64,000 bases of DNA. Origin: Saccharina japonica (taxonomy: Eukaryota > Sar > Phaeophyceae > Laminariales > Laminariaceae). The translations under genes were made by a program, and so were the position numbers. The stretch lies in NCBI GenBank assembly GCA_008828725.1, contig MEHQ01001000.1, forward strand, positions 184,260-248,259, written 5' to 3'. Under the pieces are notes generated by a model. The model was not told the DNA's origin, did not search any database, and saw only the letters and a program-made list of their open reading frames with translations. Below are positions 31,873-43,444 of this stretch, piece after piece (position 1 is the first letter of the stretch; every line of letters starts with the position of its first letter).

Positions 31873-33580
31873 TAATCTACCTTATCAGTAGGCTACTCCT
31901 CGCCGTTACGGGCATTGCGCGTAGCCGCAGGCGGGCGTCAGCCCGCCGCGGCGAATATCTACTATAATACCTGTACGTAATATGGTTTACCCTTGGAGGG
32001 CGTCCATTTAGTCGGTTATTATTACTTATTTTGTTTTGCCCTCAGACAATGTATATAATAAACGTTCCTACGCGACATGAAAGCTACAAAATGCGCTAAT
32101 ACCGTAGTATCCAGGCGTCATTCCAATGCCGACCGGCAGCTACTTCCAAGGTCTTGGACTCTGCTACTTTGAGCGGGCGGCGTCAGGCGGAAATTCATTG
32201 TATCTCTATGTATATTATTTATCCCTAGCACCACTTAGGTGAATTCGTCTCGGAACAGCACGCCCCCTTTCTTGGCCGTTATTTACTGTTCTGACAGGCG
32301 TTCTTCACCGCTTTGACTGGGAAGCATATTGCAGCATTTATTTACGTGATCCTCTGGTTGATACGCTATGATATTTACTTGCTTTACAGGGGTATCATAC
32401 CTGCTTTCTCTCTACCTTCGACGGATAAATGTTAGGCGAAAACCCGATACGGAGAAGAAGGGATTGCTGGAAGTGCAGCATATATTTGATAGGCTATGAC
32501 CGTTACACTTCCTTTCGCACGGGTAACAGCTGTCGAGTTATCTCGGTTGGCTCATTTCACCAACACAAAACAGAGGCTCTTCACCGCTCTGACAGATTAG
32601 CAGGGATCGCTGGAATTGCAGCATCAGGTTAATGCGCTATGACATTCACTTAATTCTACAGGAGCAACTGCTATCGAGTTATAACGGTGGATTCATTTCA
32701 CCACTAAAAAAAAGACAAATTTGCAGTTCGTGCTAATAGTGCTACCTACTGCTGTGCACTGGTCCCATTTTATACTTTCAACCCGCAGCCCTTCCCATTT
32801 GGCAACCAAACTCCGACTAAGAGCCCGCTGAAGCCACAATAAGCCCCGCAGAGTCACCGAGGCCCACGTGGCACACTGCCCCCATTTGGCCTATAATCCT
32901 TTCTCTCTACCTTCTACGTATATATTATAGTCGTAACTCAGATCCGGGGTCATACAGCAGGCGCTCCTTCCGCCTCCTCACTGCGGTTCGTGCCATCCTT
33001 TTATTGGAGCAAGGACACGTGCTTCTATTTTTATGTGCCTGGCACCTTGTTCTCATTTGGTGATTTGACCACACAGTCGACCCTTCTGTTTTCACAGGGG
33101 TAACTGTCGAGTTATATCAGGTGATTGAATTCACCAAAACGCACCTGGCGGGCCAACTCAGACCGCTGTTCGGGTGTTCGTGCTGTGGACAGTACGCGGG
33201 ACGTTGGATGGTGATTCTGGGTTAGCACTACTGTGGACAGTACGTTGGACGTTGGATGGTGATTTTTGATGGGAAGTACCGTTACCCATTACCGAGGTAA
33301 GCTGGCGTCGCACGAACTTTTTTTTACTTTCTTCGATATACGCTATAACATCACTTACCTACTTTTTTCAAAGCAAGGCGTTCTATCGATCCGACAATCC
33401 TTCAGTTTGCCAATGGTCTTGGGATCGCTTCCATTCAAGCGATTCTCTGTCAGGCGCAGAAACCTTGTATAATATCGGTTGCCTTTGCCGCCAAAAGTAC
33501 TTGCGCTCTACGAGGATTAATTTTAGTCGCCGGGAGCATTTCTAAACGTATGCTCGAGCAATGTGAGAGCTCCGTGTATC
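31873..33580. repeat. degenerate tandem repeats, no gene
   Basis: The motif CTGTCGAGTTAT...TTCACCAAAAC recurs at about 32527-32569, 32668-32706 and 33102-33141. TTCACCGCTYTGAC...TGCAGCAT recurs at about 32308 and 32580. Near 32930-33050 is a stretch (GTAACTCAGATCCGGGGTCA) shared with 44541-44690. A duplicated GTGGACAGTACG...TTGGATGGTGAT lies at 33185-33265. Confidence 0.5.
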
Positions 33581-33589
33581 AATGTCCCA

Positions 33590-33745
33590 CTCGAAATTTC
33601 GTAAAACGTGTTTCCTGATGTCACTCCCACGCATAGTGTAATACTTCGATCGCGCGTACTTACGGGTTTATACGTCCTCATGCAGGATGTACATCCCCTA
33701 TGAGGGGAACACAATCTGAGGCTGTATAATTCAGGGAGCGTGTGT
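33590..33745 (-). repeat. inverted relative of 44700-44845
   Basis: GTAATACTTCGATCGCGCG, AGGATGTACATCC and GAATTCAGG-like landmarks match 44700-44845 on the opposite strand. Confidence 0.55.
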
Positions 33746-33790
33746 CTATGTGGTAACAAATAACTGGGGACAAAAAAAAAACAAAAAGAG

Positions 33791-33893
33791 AAAGAAGAGA
33801 AGAGAAGAGAAGAGAAGAGAAGAGAAGAGAAGAGAAGAGAAGAGAAGAGAAGAGAAGAGAAGAGAAGAGAAGAGAAGAGAAGAGAAGAAAAGA
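33791..33893 (+). repeat. (GAAGA)n microsatellite
   Basis: About 20 units of a 5-bp purine repeat. The Leu-Phe-Ser-Ser frames on the minus strand are its translation. Confidence 0.97.
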
Positions 33894-35041
33894 TGGGCGC
33901 GGGGGGGTGGTTTGCACGTAAATATGGCATTTGCACGATAATACGCACGACCAATATTGCTGTGGCAATGGTTTGTTGTGCCAGCACGTAACACGGTTTG
34001 CCCCCAGTAGTGTGCTAACTTTTTTGTTGTTCTAATTTCTACTTTGGCCCCCCGACAGTGTATCTACGATTGTACGGTATTATTGCGCCGCTTTTTGTTC
34101 TATATTTCGGCAGTACTTCACATTTTTTCGTACTATTAAATATGTAGTTATTATTGAGTCGTTGTGGACCCCGGAGAGTGTTGGGGTGTTAAGACTAGGT
34201 CCATACCATTCCATGGCTTCGTGGGCAATTTCATCTGCGTAGAGTGTCGTGGATTTTGATATTTCCATTAAAACCGAGGGCCAGACGTGCGTTGGCTTCG
34301 TCGGGCATTTTGAGTGTCGTGTGCTCTTACAGGCATGTCGTTCTTCCAAGGGGTTTTATAGGTGATGTATACTGGCGTGCGAAATTTAGTGGTGATTTGA
34401 TGCGGTGTGGGTTTTAGGCGGCTTGGGTATATAGCAGTACATCCATTGGAGTATCGCTTTTTAAGGCGATTGGTCTTCTCGAAGCCAATGGGTTTTGCGG
34501 TTTATGTGTTTTTCAACCGCGCCAATAATCTACCGTCTTAAAATGGAAAGCGCCAATATACTAATCCCGTGTGGCGTTAATATCAGCTACCAGCCATTGT
34601 TATCGCTACTTACCGGTATACATTGTCGCCGTCAAGGTCTTGAATTCGAATAAATGGTTGGGCGGCGTCAGCTGCAGAATCCATGCATTTAAACATATAT
34701 CAAATAGTGTTACATCCACCCAACGCCATGCAGGAAACCTCATTTTTATTCCAGGCCGGCCTCATAATCGAAATATCGGCACTTCAACATCTAGAGGGTT
34801 ATGTGATTTCTTCGAGCGCTCTCTTCAAGGACCGGTTTCGACACCACTCGCCCTTCGTTCCCACCGCATACCTCGCCGTGAACGCGTTCGGCGAGAAAAA
34901 GACATGCGAGAAGTAGGCACGATCTTGGATCTTGGGAGGCATGCTCGAGCATTTATTTTAATCTTAACAGAGGGAAGGGTAGGATAGTGCGCAAACACGA
35001 AGAGGTGACGTTTTTCAACATGTGCAGTAGTATCATATAGG
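33894..35041. other. no gene recognised
   Basis: A 138-codon plus frame at 34571-34987 has no motif and no supporting splice sites. Nothing else is supported. Confidence 0.3.
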
Positions 35042-35272
35042 AGTCACATTGTGTCAGCCCTTTGCATCGTCTGCTTCGAAGAGCCGATGTTCCTGTTGCT
35101 TCGCAAGACATATCCTCGAGTGAGTGTCTACGGTGTAGGTGCAGTTTACATTGCACAATATGGCTGTGGCGAAAGGGTCGACTTCAACGCCCCTCCCCCG
35201 TGAACCATGAAAGGTGGGATGTCAAGCGTTCTTTTTTTAAAATGCCGCTCGCAAAAGGGGAGGTTGCCAGGA
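35042..35272 (+). repeat. duplicated block D2, uninterrupted copy
   Basis: CAGCCCTTTGCATCGTCTGC...ATCCTCGAGTG followed by GTCGACTTCAACGCCCC...AATGCCGCTCGCAAAA. The same two halves occur at 36699-36815 and 37606-37740, separated by the TACTCGGAGTA array. Confidence 0.75.
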
Positions 35273-35309
35273 TGTTGGATTTTTAAGGCGAAATAGACAT
35301 ACTTACTAA

Positions 35310-36440
35310 TATCCCTTTCACGGATTACCCATCCCTGGCCTCCCAGAGCTCCCACTTCGACACCGCGCCCTTTCATTACTTGCGCAGCGCTGCCTTCTCT
35401 CTATGTTCCCTATATACTTTAGTTGGCGAGATGCTTCTTCCTTTTTCAGTTATAGGTTCGTGCGTGTGTCCAGAGAGCACGGCAGCGCGGGTGAGCCCGG
35501 TGCCATCCCGGGCATGGGAGGGCTCTGGGCAGTTGAGGGGGGGTCAGAGGGAACGCGGTCGCCTTTTTTCGTGGCTAGGCGTGGCGTGTCCATCGATACA
35601 CGAGGGAAGCATGAAGGGGATTCGTCTGCGTTGCTGCTGCTGTATCAATCGAGTATGTGCGAATTATAAGGGTCGTCACTGCGTGTAAAATAACACTCAA
35701 GCGATGGTTTATTTCTTGAAAACAAAATATTTACAGAGAATCAGCCATGCGGTTTGAACACCATCATCGTCGAGCGGGCGAACGAGGGCCATGGTGAGCA
35801 CCGGGCTTTACTCGAGGCGGGCCACGGGGCTGACTGGGACAGAGGGGCAATAGAGCTCGACCCGGACCGAATCGATGGCGAGGTGATCGCGAAAGGACGG
35901 GAAGCGTCGAGGCTGACAGAACGAGAACGACGTCCCAACTTATTGTTAGTCGGCACAAGCACAACAGACCCGAATGCTCGACGGGATTTGCTTTTTTCAA
36001 AACCAAAGTTTCGTGTTCACTTGATTTTCGAATTTTTCGACCGTTTTTTCTTGTTTTTGTGTTTCGCTCCTACTGCACCGTTTTGTTCGAGTACGAGGAC
36101 GATTAGGATGTTCATATTTCTCAGTTTTGTACATCTGTTGTTTTCCGTACCTTTTAACGACCGACCGTGCTGTGCTGTGCTTTCTCTTTCATACATCGTA
36201 CAAAGTACGAAGTAATACGCGTACTACTCCTGTGCCGGAGGGGAGCATAGTGAACAGACCAAATGTGGTTAGTGAAAATTGATCAATATATAGATATTTG
36301 TGCCTTTGCTATCGGTCACATTTGCTATGGTCCCCCGTAAATCCACACATAATCACAAAAAAAAGGCACACATCACACCCACAGCAGGCAGCGCAGCGCC
36401 GTGCTGTGAGCCGTGTTGCTGTGCTTTCTCTTTCGAACAT
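35310..36440 (+). repeat. dispersed repeat family R, copy A
   Basis: About 1.1 kb, shared with 60250-61500 (minus) and 63310-63910 (minus). Conserved parts: TGGCCTCCCAGAGCTCCCAC, CCAGAGAGCACGGCAGCGCG, CGTGGCTAGGCGTG then GTGTCCATCGA. A 60-70-codon frame is open in copies A and B (N-T-I-x-x-E-R-A-N-E-G-H-G ... E-L-D-P-D-R-I-D-G-E-V). An M2 MITE is inserted at 36237-36342. No ends or domain identify the class. It may be an LTR-like or LINE-like fragment. Confidence 0.7.
36237..36342. mobile_element. 105-bp MITE family M2, copy 2, inserted in repeat R
   Basis: Ends CGGAGGGGAGCATAGTGAAC and TTTGCTATGGTCCCCCGTAA are diverged versions of copy 1. Repeat R copy B (60540-60600 region) reads straight through the corresponding place without it, which gives an empty site. 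Confidence 0.65.
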
Positions 36441-36698
36441 ACACAGCTTGGTTGTCCTGGAGCCTGGGGCTAATGTGAATCCCGAGCATAATTTTTCGCA
36501 TGCATATCAAGTCCGCCGTTTGTTCGCTGGGCACCATGAACCTCTTGGCATTTTCAAGTCGGTGCTTACACTGCATCATGGGCCTCCTCTGCCCCTTTCC
36601 TTGAGCGGAGCCCTTGTATACCCTACTATTGAAGTTGGGTGCATTTATTTATTCTTGTTGTCGTTCGAATCGTGAGCCTGGATCTATTGTAGGATGTT

Positions 36699-36815
36699 TA
36701 ATGGGAGTCACATGTTATCAGCCCTTTGCATCGTCTGCTTCGAAGAGTCAATGTCCATGTTGCTTCGTAGTCAATCCTCGAGTGTGTGTTTACGGTAGGT
36801 GCTCTCTGTACATTT
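36699..36815 (+). repeat. duplicated block D2, second copy, left half
   Basis: CAGCCCTTTGCATCGTCTGC, then GAAGAGTCAATGTCCATGTTG and ATCCTCGAGTGTGTG, matches 35042-35155. Confidence 0.75.
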
Positions 36816-36829
36816 CACAGCAGTGTTAC

Positions 36830-37605
36830 ACAGATGCTCCGAGTACCTTGGAGTAGAGTAAGGAGTATTGGATACAAAATACTTCAGGTACTTCGTGTAC
36901 TCGCAGTATTCAGGCTCTATGCAATTCGGCATACTGCTCGTGTTCGGAGTATTTCGAGATTCTTTACTGCAGATACTTCCATACTCGGAGTATTTCGGGG
37001 TCCGGTACTGCGGGTACTCCTTTTACTCGCAGCATTTGGGGCTTTAGGACTGCTCAAACTCCAAGTACTCCGAGTCTTCGGGCCGCCAGTACTCTAATAC
37101 TCTTAGTACTCGGAGTACCGAATGTACTCGATACTCGGAGTATACTCGGAGTATACTCGGAGTGTGAAGTATATTAGGAAACTCTTTGAACGATTAAAAA
37201 GACTGCCGTCATGTCCCCCAGGTTCTGGGAGCAAGTGCCTGGCATTTATAGCATTTCAAAATCCACATATGCTTCCATTAGCTGGAAGTATAATTAGAGT
37301 ATTTTCAAGAAAAAAACAATTCAGGTACTTTGTGTACTCGCACTACAGTATTTCGGTGTTCAATACTCTCCATACTCGGAGTACCCCCAATAATTAAGAT
37401 GTTTATACTCCGGGTACGTCTTGTACTAGAGGGTAAGTAATGCTCATACTCCCAGTACTAGGAGTATTTGGGCCTTCAGTACTGCTCATACTCCATGTAC
37501 TCCGAGTATTTAGGCTACCAGTACTCTATTACTCTCAGTACTCTAGTTTCCAAAAAGATCAATACTCCAAGTATACTCGTATTATGGAGTAAACTCGGAG
37601 CATCT
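36830..37605. repeat. degenerate TACTCGGAGTA array
   Basis: About 775 bp in which TACTCGGAGTA, GTACTCCGAGTA and close variants recur. The unit is palindromic, so both strands read alike. It separates the two halves of block D2. Confidence 0.9.
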
Positions 37606-37740
37606 GTCAAGTGTTGCTGTGGCGAGAAGGTCGACTTCAACTCCCTTCGCCCTTCGTACTCGCCTTCCCGTGAACCGTGAACGCGAGCGGGATGATGTCA
37701 AGTGTTGTCGTTCAATCTGCCGCTCTCAAAATGACAGGTT
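37606..37740 (+). repeat. duplicated block D2, second copy, right half
   Basis: GCTGTGGCGAGAAGGTCGAC...CCGTGAACCGTGAA...CTGCCGCTCTCAAAA matches 35159-35272, with a short extra stretch (about 20 bp) after CCCTTCGCCC. Confidence 0.75.
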
Positions 37741-37980
37741 GCTGCAAAAAAAACGATTTTGGCATCTGACTTTGTCCTAAAGACTCGGATTTTTACTGTG
37801 AAAAATGTAAGGTACTCTTCAGGACTTCATCCTTACACTACTGTAGCACCACGAGGAGAATGCACACACAAACAGATGTTTTCCTCGAATGAATTGTTCC
37901 ACTTCCCTCATGTTCTTCTCTACGTGAATATCCCCTTTTGTTTTGTGGTATTCTTGAAAAAAGACGGATGTATGCAGCTT

Positions 37981-38690
37981 AAGGGGCTCCTTCGGTCATA
38001 AAAAAAAGAGTCGAAAAATCAAAATCGTCTTTTTTACAGCAATACTATTTCTGGTATAATAACACCATGTCAGTACTCTCTTACGGAACACGGCACAGCA
38101 ACAGTTCTAATGCTCAGACCTCCGACCGATCAACGTATAGTTTGTTCGGTGTAGTATTTAGGAGGTGTTGGTGCTCTTGGATCTGCAAGGGATCGCAGGC
38201 ATTGGTGTGTTTGCACCACGAAACGAAAGCGCCCGAGACAATACTTTTGATCGTTGCTGCTCCTGTTTGGTATCCATCAGCTAGTATCCATACAATCTGC
38301 TGTGGCCACGTAGGACGCTACAGACGGTTGGACTAGAGGCCCAGGCAGGTTTAGCTAGCAGTGCTCGATGTCCTTGTCTAAAAAATGAGTTAAAACAGTA
38401 TCAGCCGGCAGAGAAACTAGCGTTTTTTGTATTCGTCTTTGGGTACCAGGGGATGGCGAGTCGTTTTCGAGTAAGAGGCGTTTTTCGTGATGAAAAAGTC
38501 GTGTGATCGATACGACTCTTGAGACACAAACGTTTGGCATTACAGTATCTGCGGTCTCTAAAACTACTCATCGGTTGGCAGTCTCAGCGTTGGAGCATTG
38601 GAACCAGAGAAATGTCGTTTTCGATGAAAAGGAAGGAATTATGTCAAACATAGTATAACCACTGGAAACAAAAGGGATGTGTTTTTTATT
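37981..38690. mobile_element. inverted-repeat element IR1, copy 2 (diverged)
   Basis: The left arm (GGGGCTCCTTCGGTCAT, TGGTATAATAACACCATG, AGTTCTAATGCTCAGAC) and a decayed right arm (GAGCATTGGAACCAGAG near 38595) match the inner unit at 16633-17400. The centre also matches (TGGATCTGCAAGGG, CACGAAACGAAAG). The outer repeats of copy 1 were not found. Confidence 0.65.
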
Positions 38691-39189
38691 TGCTTTAATA
38701 TCTTTTGCCCGAAGGTGTTTTTTTTCCAATATTTATTTTTAAGGCAAGATCGTTCGAGGCCGGACTTGAAAGGCAGATTATAAGTGTGAGAAAAATGCGG
38801 CACATACATGAAGAAAGCTGAATGTGGTTAAAACGATGCGGTATCCATTTCCGAATCAAGCTGCACACCCAGCAGTTACACGAGCACATGCTTACATACA
38901 AGTTTGTTCGAGTGTAGGTATGAACGAGGAGGGTACGAGTATGTACGTACTCGTATGCATGCAAGAGCCAATACGAGCATAAGCGTAACTTATTTATCGT
39001 GTTTATCTACTCTCTCTGCTGTACACCACCGCTGGCTGCTGTATTGCCACCCAGGGTCTCGACAGCAAGCAGTTCCGGGAGCAGTGTGGCTTAAAATATT
39101 TGCAAAAGGACACACACGAGCTCCTACCACAATTCGTTAGCGAGGATCTTATAGGGGAGGGCTGTTCACTTGTTGCATTGCTTTCCGAG
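38691..39189. other. no gene recognised
   Basis: No supported gene. TACGAGTA-type motifs recur around 38925-38990. Confidence 0.3.
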
Positions 39190-39445
39190 CTAGGAAGCAC
39201 CTCCTCGTGGGATCAAGGTACGGGTGTAGACCCTACCCAACCCCCAACCCTAACTCCAACCCTAACCCTGGACATAACCAGACCCAAAACGGACAGGAAA
39301 CGGGCGAGAAACACGAGGCTGCGCCGGTTTTGCATCTAGCGAGAAATTGCGAGAACGTTCCGAACGCGGACCACGATTCCGGAATGAGAACCACAGGTAG
39401 GCAAGTTTTGAGACAAAAACATCCCGTAAAGATCCTTGCAAACAA
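39190..39445 (+). repeat. dispersed repeat T with telomere-like CCCTAAC tract, copy 1
   Basis: Contains CCAACCCCCAACCCTAACTC and AACCCTAACCCTGG at about 39237-39270, followed by ACGGGCGAGAAAC and GACCACGATTCCGGAATG. A second copy is at 43680-43960 on the other strand. The telomere-like part is internal to the repeat. Confidence 0.7.
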
Positions 39446-39452
39446 ATTGTCA

Positions 39453-40618
39453 TCAGGCAGTGTTGGGCACCGGGACCGAACTACGGTTATTAAACCAGAA
39501 ACCGCGATCCGGTTATCGTAACCGAAAACCGGACATTTCGAAACCGGTTATTCGGTTCTTTCAAATAACCGACCGGACATAATCGGACCGGTTGTTTCCG
39601 GTCGGAAATTGTGTCCCCTATCCTCTACCCCATATAACTGCTCTGTGTATGTATGGAAACCCCTATATGTCAGCTCACAAGCACAGCGCACACCAGTAGC
39701 CATCGCAACATCACAGCAGCACAACAGCAGACTGGTGGGTCATCAAAGCTAACGGATCATCAGTCATCAATAATACGATCAATAAAATACGAGTCAATAA
39801 ACCAACACGAGCAGTCAATGCGTTCTCCTACTCCTACGCATTACGCATTGTTTTCCCTATTGTACCGCGTTGAGATCGACGATTTGTTTTTTTGTTTTTT
39901 TCTACCTCGGAGAAGAACGGAACCGCGAGAGCAGTTTCGCTTCTTTCTGCGTGTTGAGTGTTAAGTGGTTTTGGAAGCCCTTGTCCATTTTGTCTTGTGA
40001 CCAAGAAGTAGGCTCCGCTCGCCGTCCTGAGCGTCGCTACATCCGCGTTTTCATAGTCATGCTCCGCCTGTTCGCCTGTTAGCTGTACGCCAATGACTCA
40101 AGCCCGACGACTAAACGACAGGTTCCGTTTTGTCTTTCTGCGTGTTGAGTGTTAAGTGGTTTTGGAAGCCCTTGTCCATTTTGTCTTGTGACCAAGAAGT
40201 AGGCTCCGCTCGCCGTCCTGAGCGTCGCTACATCCGCGTTTTCATAGTCATGCTCCGCCTGTTCGCCTGTTAGCTGTACGCCAATGACTCAAGCCCGACG
40301 ACTAAACGACAGGTTCCGTTTTGTCGTCAATTTTCACGTGATGTGTGTCGTGCGTTTTGTAATGCGTGCATTTCAGATAATTCGATTTGCTGATGTGCCG
40401 ACAAACGAGCATCCGAATAAAACGTTTTTTTTTTCCTTGGGGGTGCGAACGTGGCGCAAAATAGCCATTTATCTGAAATAACCGACCGAATAACCGACCG
40501 GAAACTTCGTGGTTTCGGTCTCGGTTATTTAGTCCAAATAACCGGTTAACCGGAGACCATCTCCGGTCGGTTATGAGATAACCGACCGGACCCCAAAAGG
40601 ACTCCGGTGCCCAACACT
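39453..40618. mobile_element. hAT-like non-autonomous DNA element, ~1.17 kb
   Basis: AGTGTTGGGCACCGG (39459-39473) and its complement (40604-40618) form the ends. The subterminal regions are crowded with ATAACCGACCGG-type motifs in both orientations, as expected of transposase-binding repeats. AATTGTCA occurs at 39445-39452 and 40619-40626, an 8-bp direct repeat typical of hAT, though six bases (TCAGGC) separate it from the left inverted repeat. No transposase is encoded. Confidence 0.65.
39942..40325 (+). repeat. 191-bp tandem duplication inside the hAT-like element
   Basis: The block beginning TCTTTCTGCGTGTTGAGTGT at 39942 is repeated at 40133, apparently without mismatch over ~190 bp. Confidence 0.92.
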
Positions 40619-40626
40619 AATTGTCA

Positions 40627-42268
40627 CACACACAAACAAATGCATGCTTAATGTTTTCTTCGGATTCATTCACTGTTTTCCTTTTTTTGTCATGTCGTGC
40701 TGCAGCCTAAAAACTCTATAAATAGCATTCACTGGGTATGTTTTGGTAGTCCACACAGCAAGTTACTGCAGTGTGCGGCTTTTGAATTTCAGATTTTTCT
40801 TTAAATACGACAGCTGTCAGTTCTCCCGATCGAAGGTACCAGGTAAAGAAAATACGCAATGTACCACAGGTATGAACAAAGGCTCGTTCGTACGAGTACG
40901 CAGTGCATCAGAAAACAGGTACAGCAGCAAGCTCGAGCTTTTTATATAGGAGTACGAGCACATACATACTGCTGTTATACGCACGCTCTATCTACTATGC
41001 AGGGCTAAGCACTGCTGTTCTGCGCATCTCATCACGGTATTGACACTGCTATAATTGTTGTGTGGTTTTAATGCGCCTGTTGCAACAACTACTGCTGAAG
41101 TGTGCTTGATTTTGTTTGTTGTCGATTTATCTCGTGATAAATAATGAATTTCGGATGAAACTTTTGGCATCCCTTTCGTGCCCCTTTCGATTTATATTTT
41201 TGTTACGTCAAAAGGAACAATTCCAACTCCTTCCCTGCCCTACCAATCCGGAGCCATTGCAACGTATGCTGCATGTACATCGCAAGCCGTTGTGCTGAAG
41301 GGTCTCGTGCCAGAAAGTGAGGCCATCGGCACACCCACCACCACCACCGCGGGGGGATTCGCTGCACAGTACGACGGGTGGGAGCACATCCTCGGACATG
41401 CGTAGCAGATGCTCGGATACTCATTGTAGGTATCATAGGTGCATGCAAGCTTATTGTTAACAAAAATGGGGTGCTCACCTTGTTTGTTACTTGTCGCCGT
41501 GCAGGCTGCTGGCCCAGTCGCTGGCGGGTCGATCGCAGGGTGGCCTTCCATGTTTGTGAGAGAACATTTTTCCGTCGCAGATTCCATGTGTGTGTTGATA
41601 TATAGGCGCGGGTAGTATTTTTCCACACTGGTTTCACGCGCGCTTACCTACGGGCCTACGAGTGGGTGCAGTGCAGCTCTTGAGATTGTGGACAGCGGTT
41701 TTTATATAACATCGGCAGGCTTTGTCTACCTAATGAAAACGTCCCCCCCAAAGATAGTCTCAGTCCTCTTCTTCCACAACGACTTTTTTTAGGAGATATC
41801 TTCCAGGGGTTGGGCTCTGCTGCAAGATGTAGCTCGACGTTGCTCGATTGCGCAAGTTGTTTCCCATCTGGTCGCATGTGCATCGTCGAAGATATTTCTT
41901 ATTTTTAGTTTTTTCGCGGAGACCAATTGTTCCGCAACTTAATCGCAAACCGCAGCAAATAATAACTTGATTGAACTGTGCGAAAAAAGAGCGAGAATGG
42001 TCGGAGGAACGATCCGAGACCGAAGCAGTACGAGTACGTACGAGTACGAGTATACAGCCAGTAGGTGACATGTACGAGTACCGTTCTTAATCATACGCGT
42101 ACACGAATATATTGAAAGTCCTACGTCGTACGAGTACAGCAATTCTGGTGTGTCTGAAGCGGGGCTGCGCGTTGCCCCGAGGTCACCGAAGTGCACTCGT
42201 ACACGCGTACGAACATAACCATTGCTACTGTAGTTCTGTACTAAGTACAGTAGCATAATCTTTCCTCC
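40627..42268. other. no gene recognised; upstream region of the 42.27-kb gene
   Basis: No supported gene. Minus frames at 41203-41637 and 41240-41626 overlap in different registers and carry no motif. A cluster of GTACGAGTA motifs lies at 42026-42075 and 42125-42215, within 250 bp of the downstream start codon. Confidence 0.35.
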
Positions 42269-43444
42269 ATGGGCCCTGTAGTCAGCAGGGTTGTGGCCAG
42301 GCTGGCGGAGCGAGAACGACGTGAGTTGGCAGTGTTCGGGGAGCACCATACAACCGGGTCTCTCACACCCGGCCTGCAGAGCGACGAGGAGGAGGAGGGA
42401 AATGCTCACATCATGTCGCTGCGACCTGGCATGGACGATCATATTGGGCCGCCGTCGCTTGCCCGTCGGGAACAACCAGGAGAGGAACCTGCCGCCCAAG
42501 CGGTGATAGACCTGTTGGCAGGGTTTGCGGAGCGCCATACAACCGGGTCTGTCATACCCGGCCTGCAGAGCGACGAGGAGGAGGAGGAGGAGGGCGAAGA
42601 GGTGGACGGTCGGTACGCGGTAGACCAGAACGTAGACCCCATGTTCTTTCGGTTTCCCGATGGTTTGGGGACAAGCGGTGGTAGACTCAACTTTCCCCTC
42701 CAGCATACGAGTAATAATAATGAAGCTTCTTCTGCTGAGTCGTCTGGTGACGACGAGGGCAATGCTAACGGCTTGTGGCTTCGACCTGACCCGGACGATC
42801 AAATTGGGCTGCCGTCGCTTGCCCGTCGTGAACAACCAGGGGATGCACCTGCCGTCCAAGAGGTGATGACGGACCCGCCTCGTGGAAGGGCAAGTCTTGT
42901 GCTGTATAACGACAGCACCTACATCGTGTCGTATTCTGTTATCAGGGCGGACAGCGGTAGCCGCAAGCGGGGCAATAATAATACCAGCGTGGGAGACTTT
43001 AAGAACAACACTGCAAAGCTGCTGACAAGAGTCGCTGGCAGAAAGACGGCTGTTGGGAGGTTGCTAGCCAGCATGGAGACAGAAGAAGAGGTCGAGAAGG
43101 ATACCACGAGGGACATGGAAGATGATGGCGACATGGGGAACTTTCTCATGCGCCATCACCGCATGGCCCCGATGAGTGAGAATCTTCCTACCGAGGTCTT
43201 GTTCCCTGCAGACTGCGAGGAACTGCGAGTCCGCGCGTACGCTCGAAGCACGCACTCATTCGGACCGAGCCGGGGAGAAGAGTGGTTTCAGTACATGAAC
43301 AAGGTCTACTCTATCGTAGGACAACGAAATCGAGCCAAGAAGAAGGTCTTTACTATCGTTGCGTCGGACTCTGCGATCAGTGGGTGGATGAAGCAGAAAT
43401 CTCGTGACGAGGTGGAGTTCCGGCAGTTATCGCTGGGCAGGTGA
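42269..43444 (+). CDS. 391-residue protein of unknown function with internal repeats
   Basis: A single open frame starts at ATG (context CCTCCATGG) and ends at TGA. It has two kinds of internal repeat. H-T-T-G-S-x-x-P-G-L-Q-S-D-E-E-E-E occurs at residues 27-43 and 90-106. G-N-A-x-x-x-x-L-R-P-x-x-D-D-x-I-G, then P-S-L-A-R-R-E-Q-P-G, occurs at 44-79 and 164-199. The first half is acidic and probably disordered. Residues 205-391 are more regular and basic, with K-K-K at 357-359. No signal peptide or membrane segment is seen. No family is recognised, and the gene is intronless and flanked by repeats, so it could belong to a mobile element. Confidence 0.7.
   Translation: MGPVVSRVVARLAERERRELAVFGEHHTTGSLTPGLQSDEEEEGNAHIMSLRPGMDDHIGPPSLARREQPGEEPAAQAVIDLLAGFAERHTTGSVIPGLQSDEEEEEEGEEVDGRYAVDQNVDPMFFRFPDGLGTSGGRLNFPLQHTSNNNEASSAESSGDDEGNANGLWLRPDPDDQIGLPSLARREQPGDAPAVQEVMTDPPRGRASLVLYNDSTYIVSYSVIRADSGSRKRGNNNTSVGDFKNNTAKLLTRVAGRKTAVGRLLASMETEEEVEKDTTRDMEDDGDMGNFLMRHHRMAPMSENLPTEVLFPADCEELRVRAYARSTHSFGPSRGEEWFQYMNKVYSIVGQRNRAKKKVFTIVASDSAISGWMKQKSRDEVEFRQLSLGR

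Noticed and set aside
33523..33994. Leu-Phe-Ser-Ser repeat frames on the minus strand
   Set aside because: Translations of the GAAGA microsatellite.
39237..39270. A chromosome end
   Set aside because: Telomere-like units are few, impure and embedded in a dispersed repeat with sequence on both sides.
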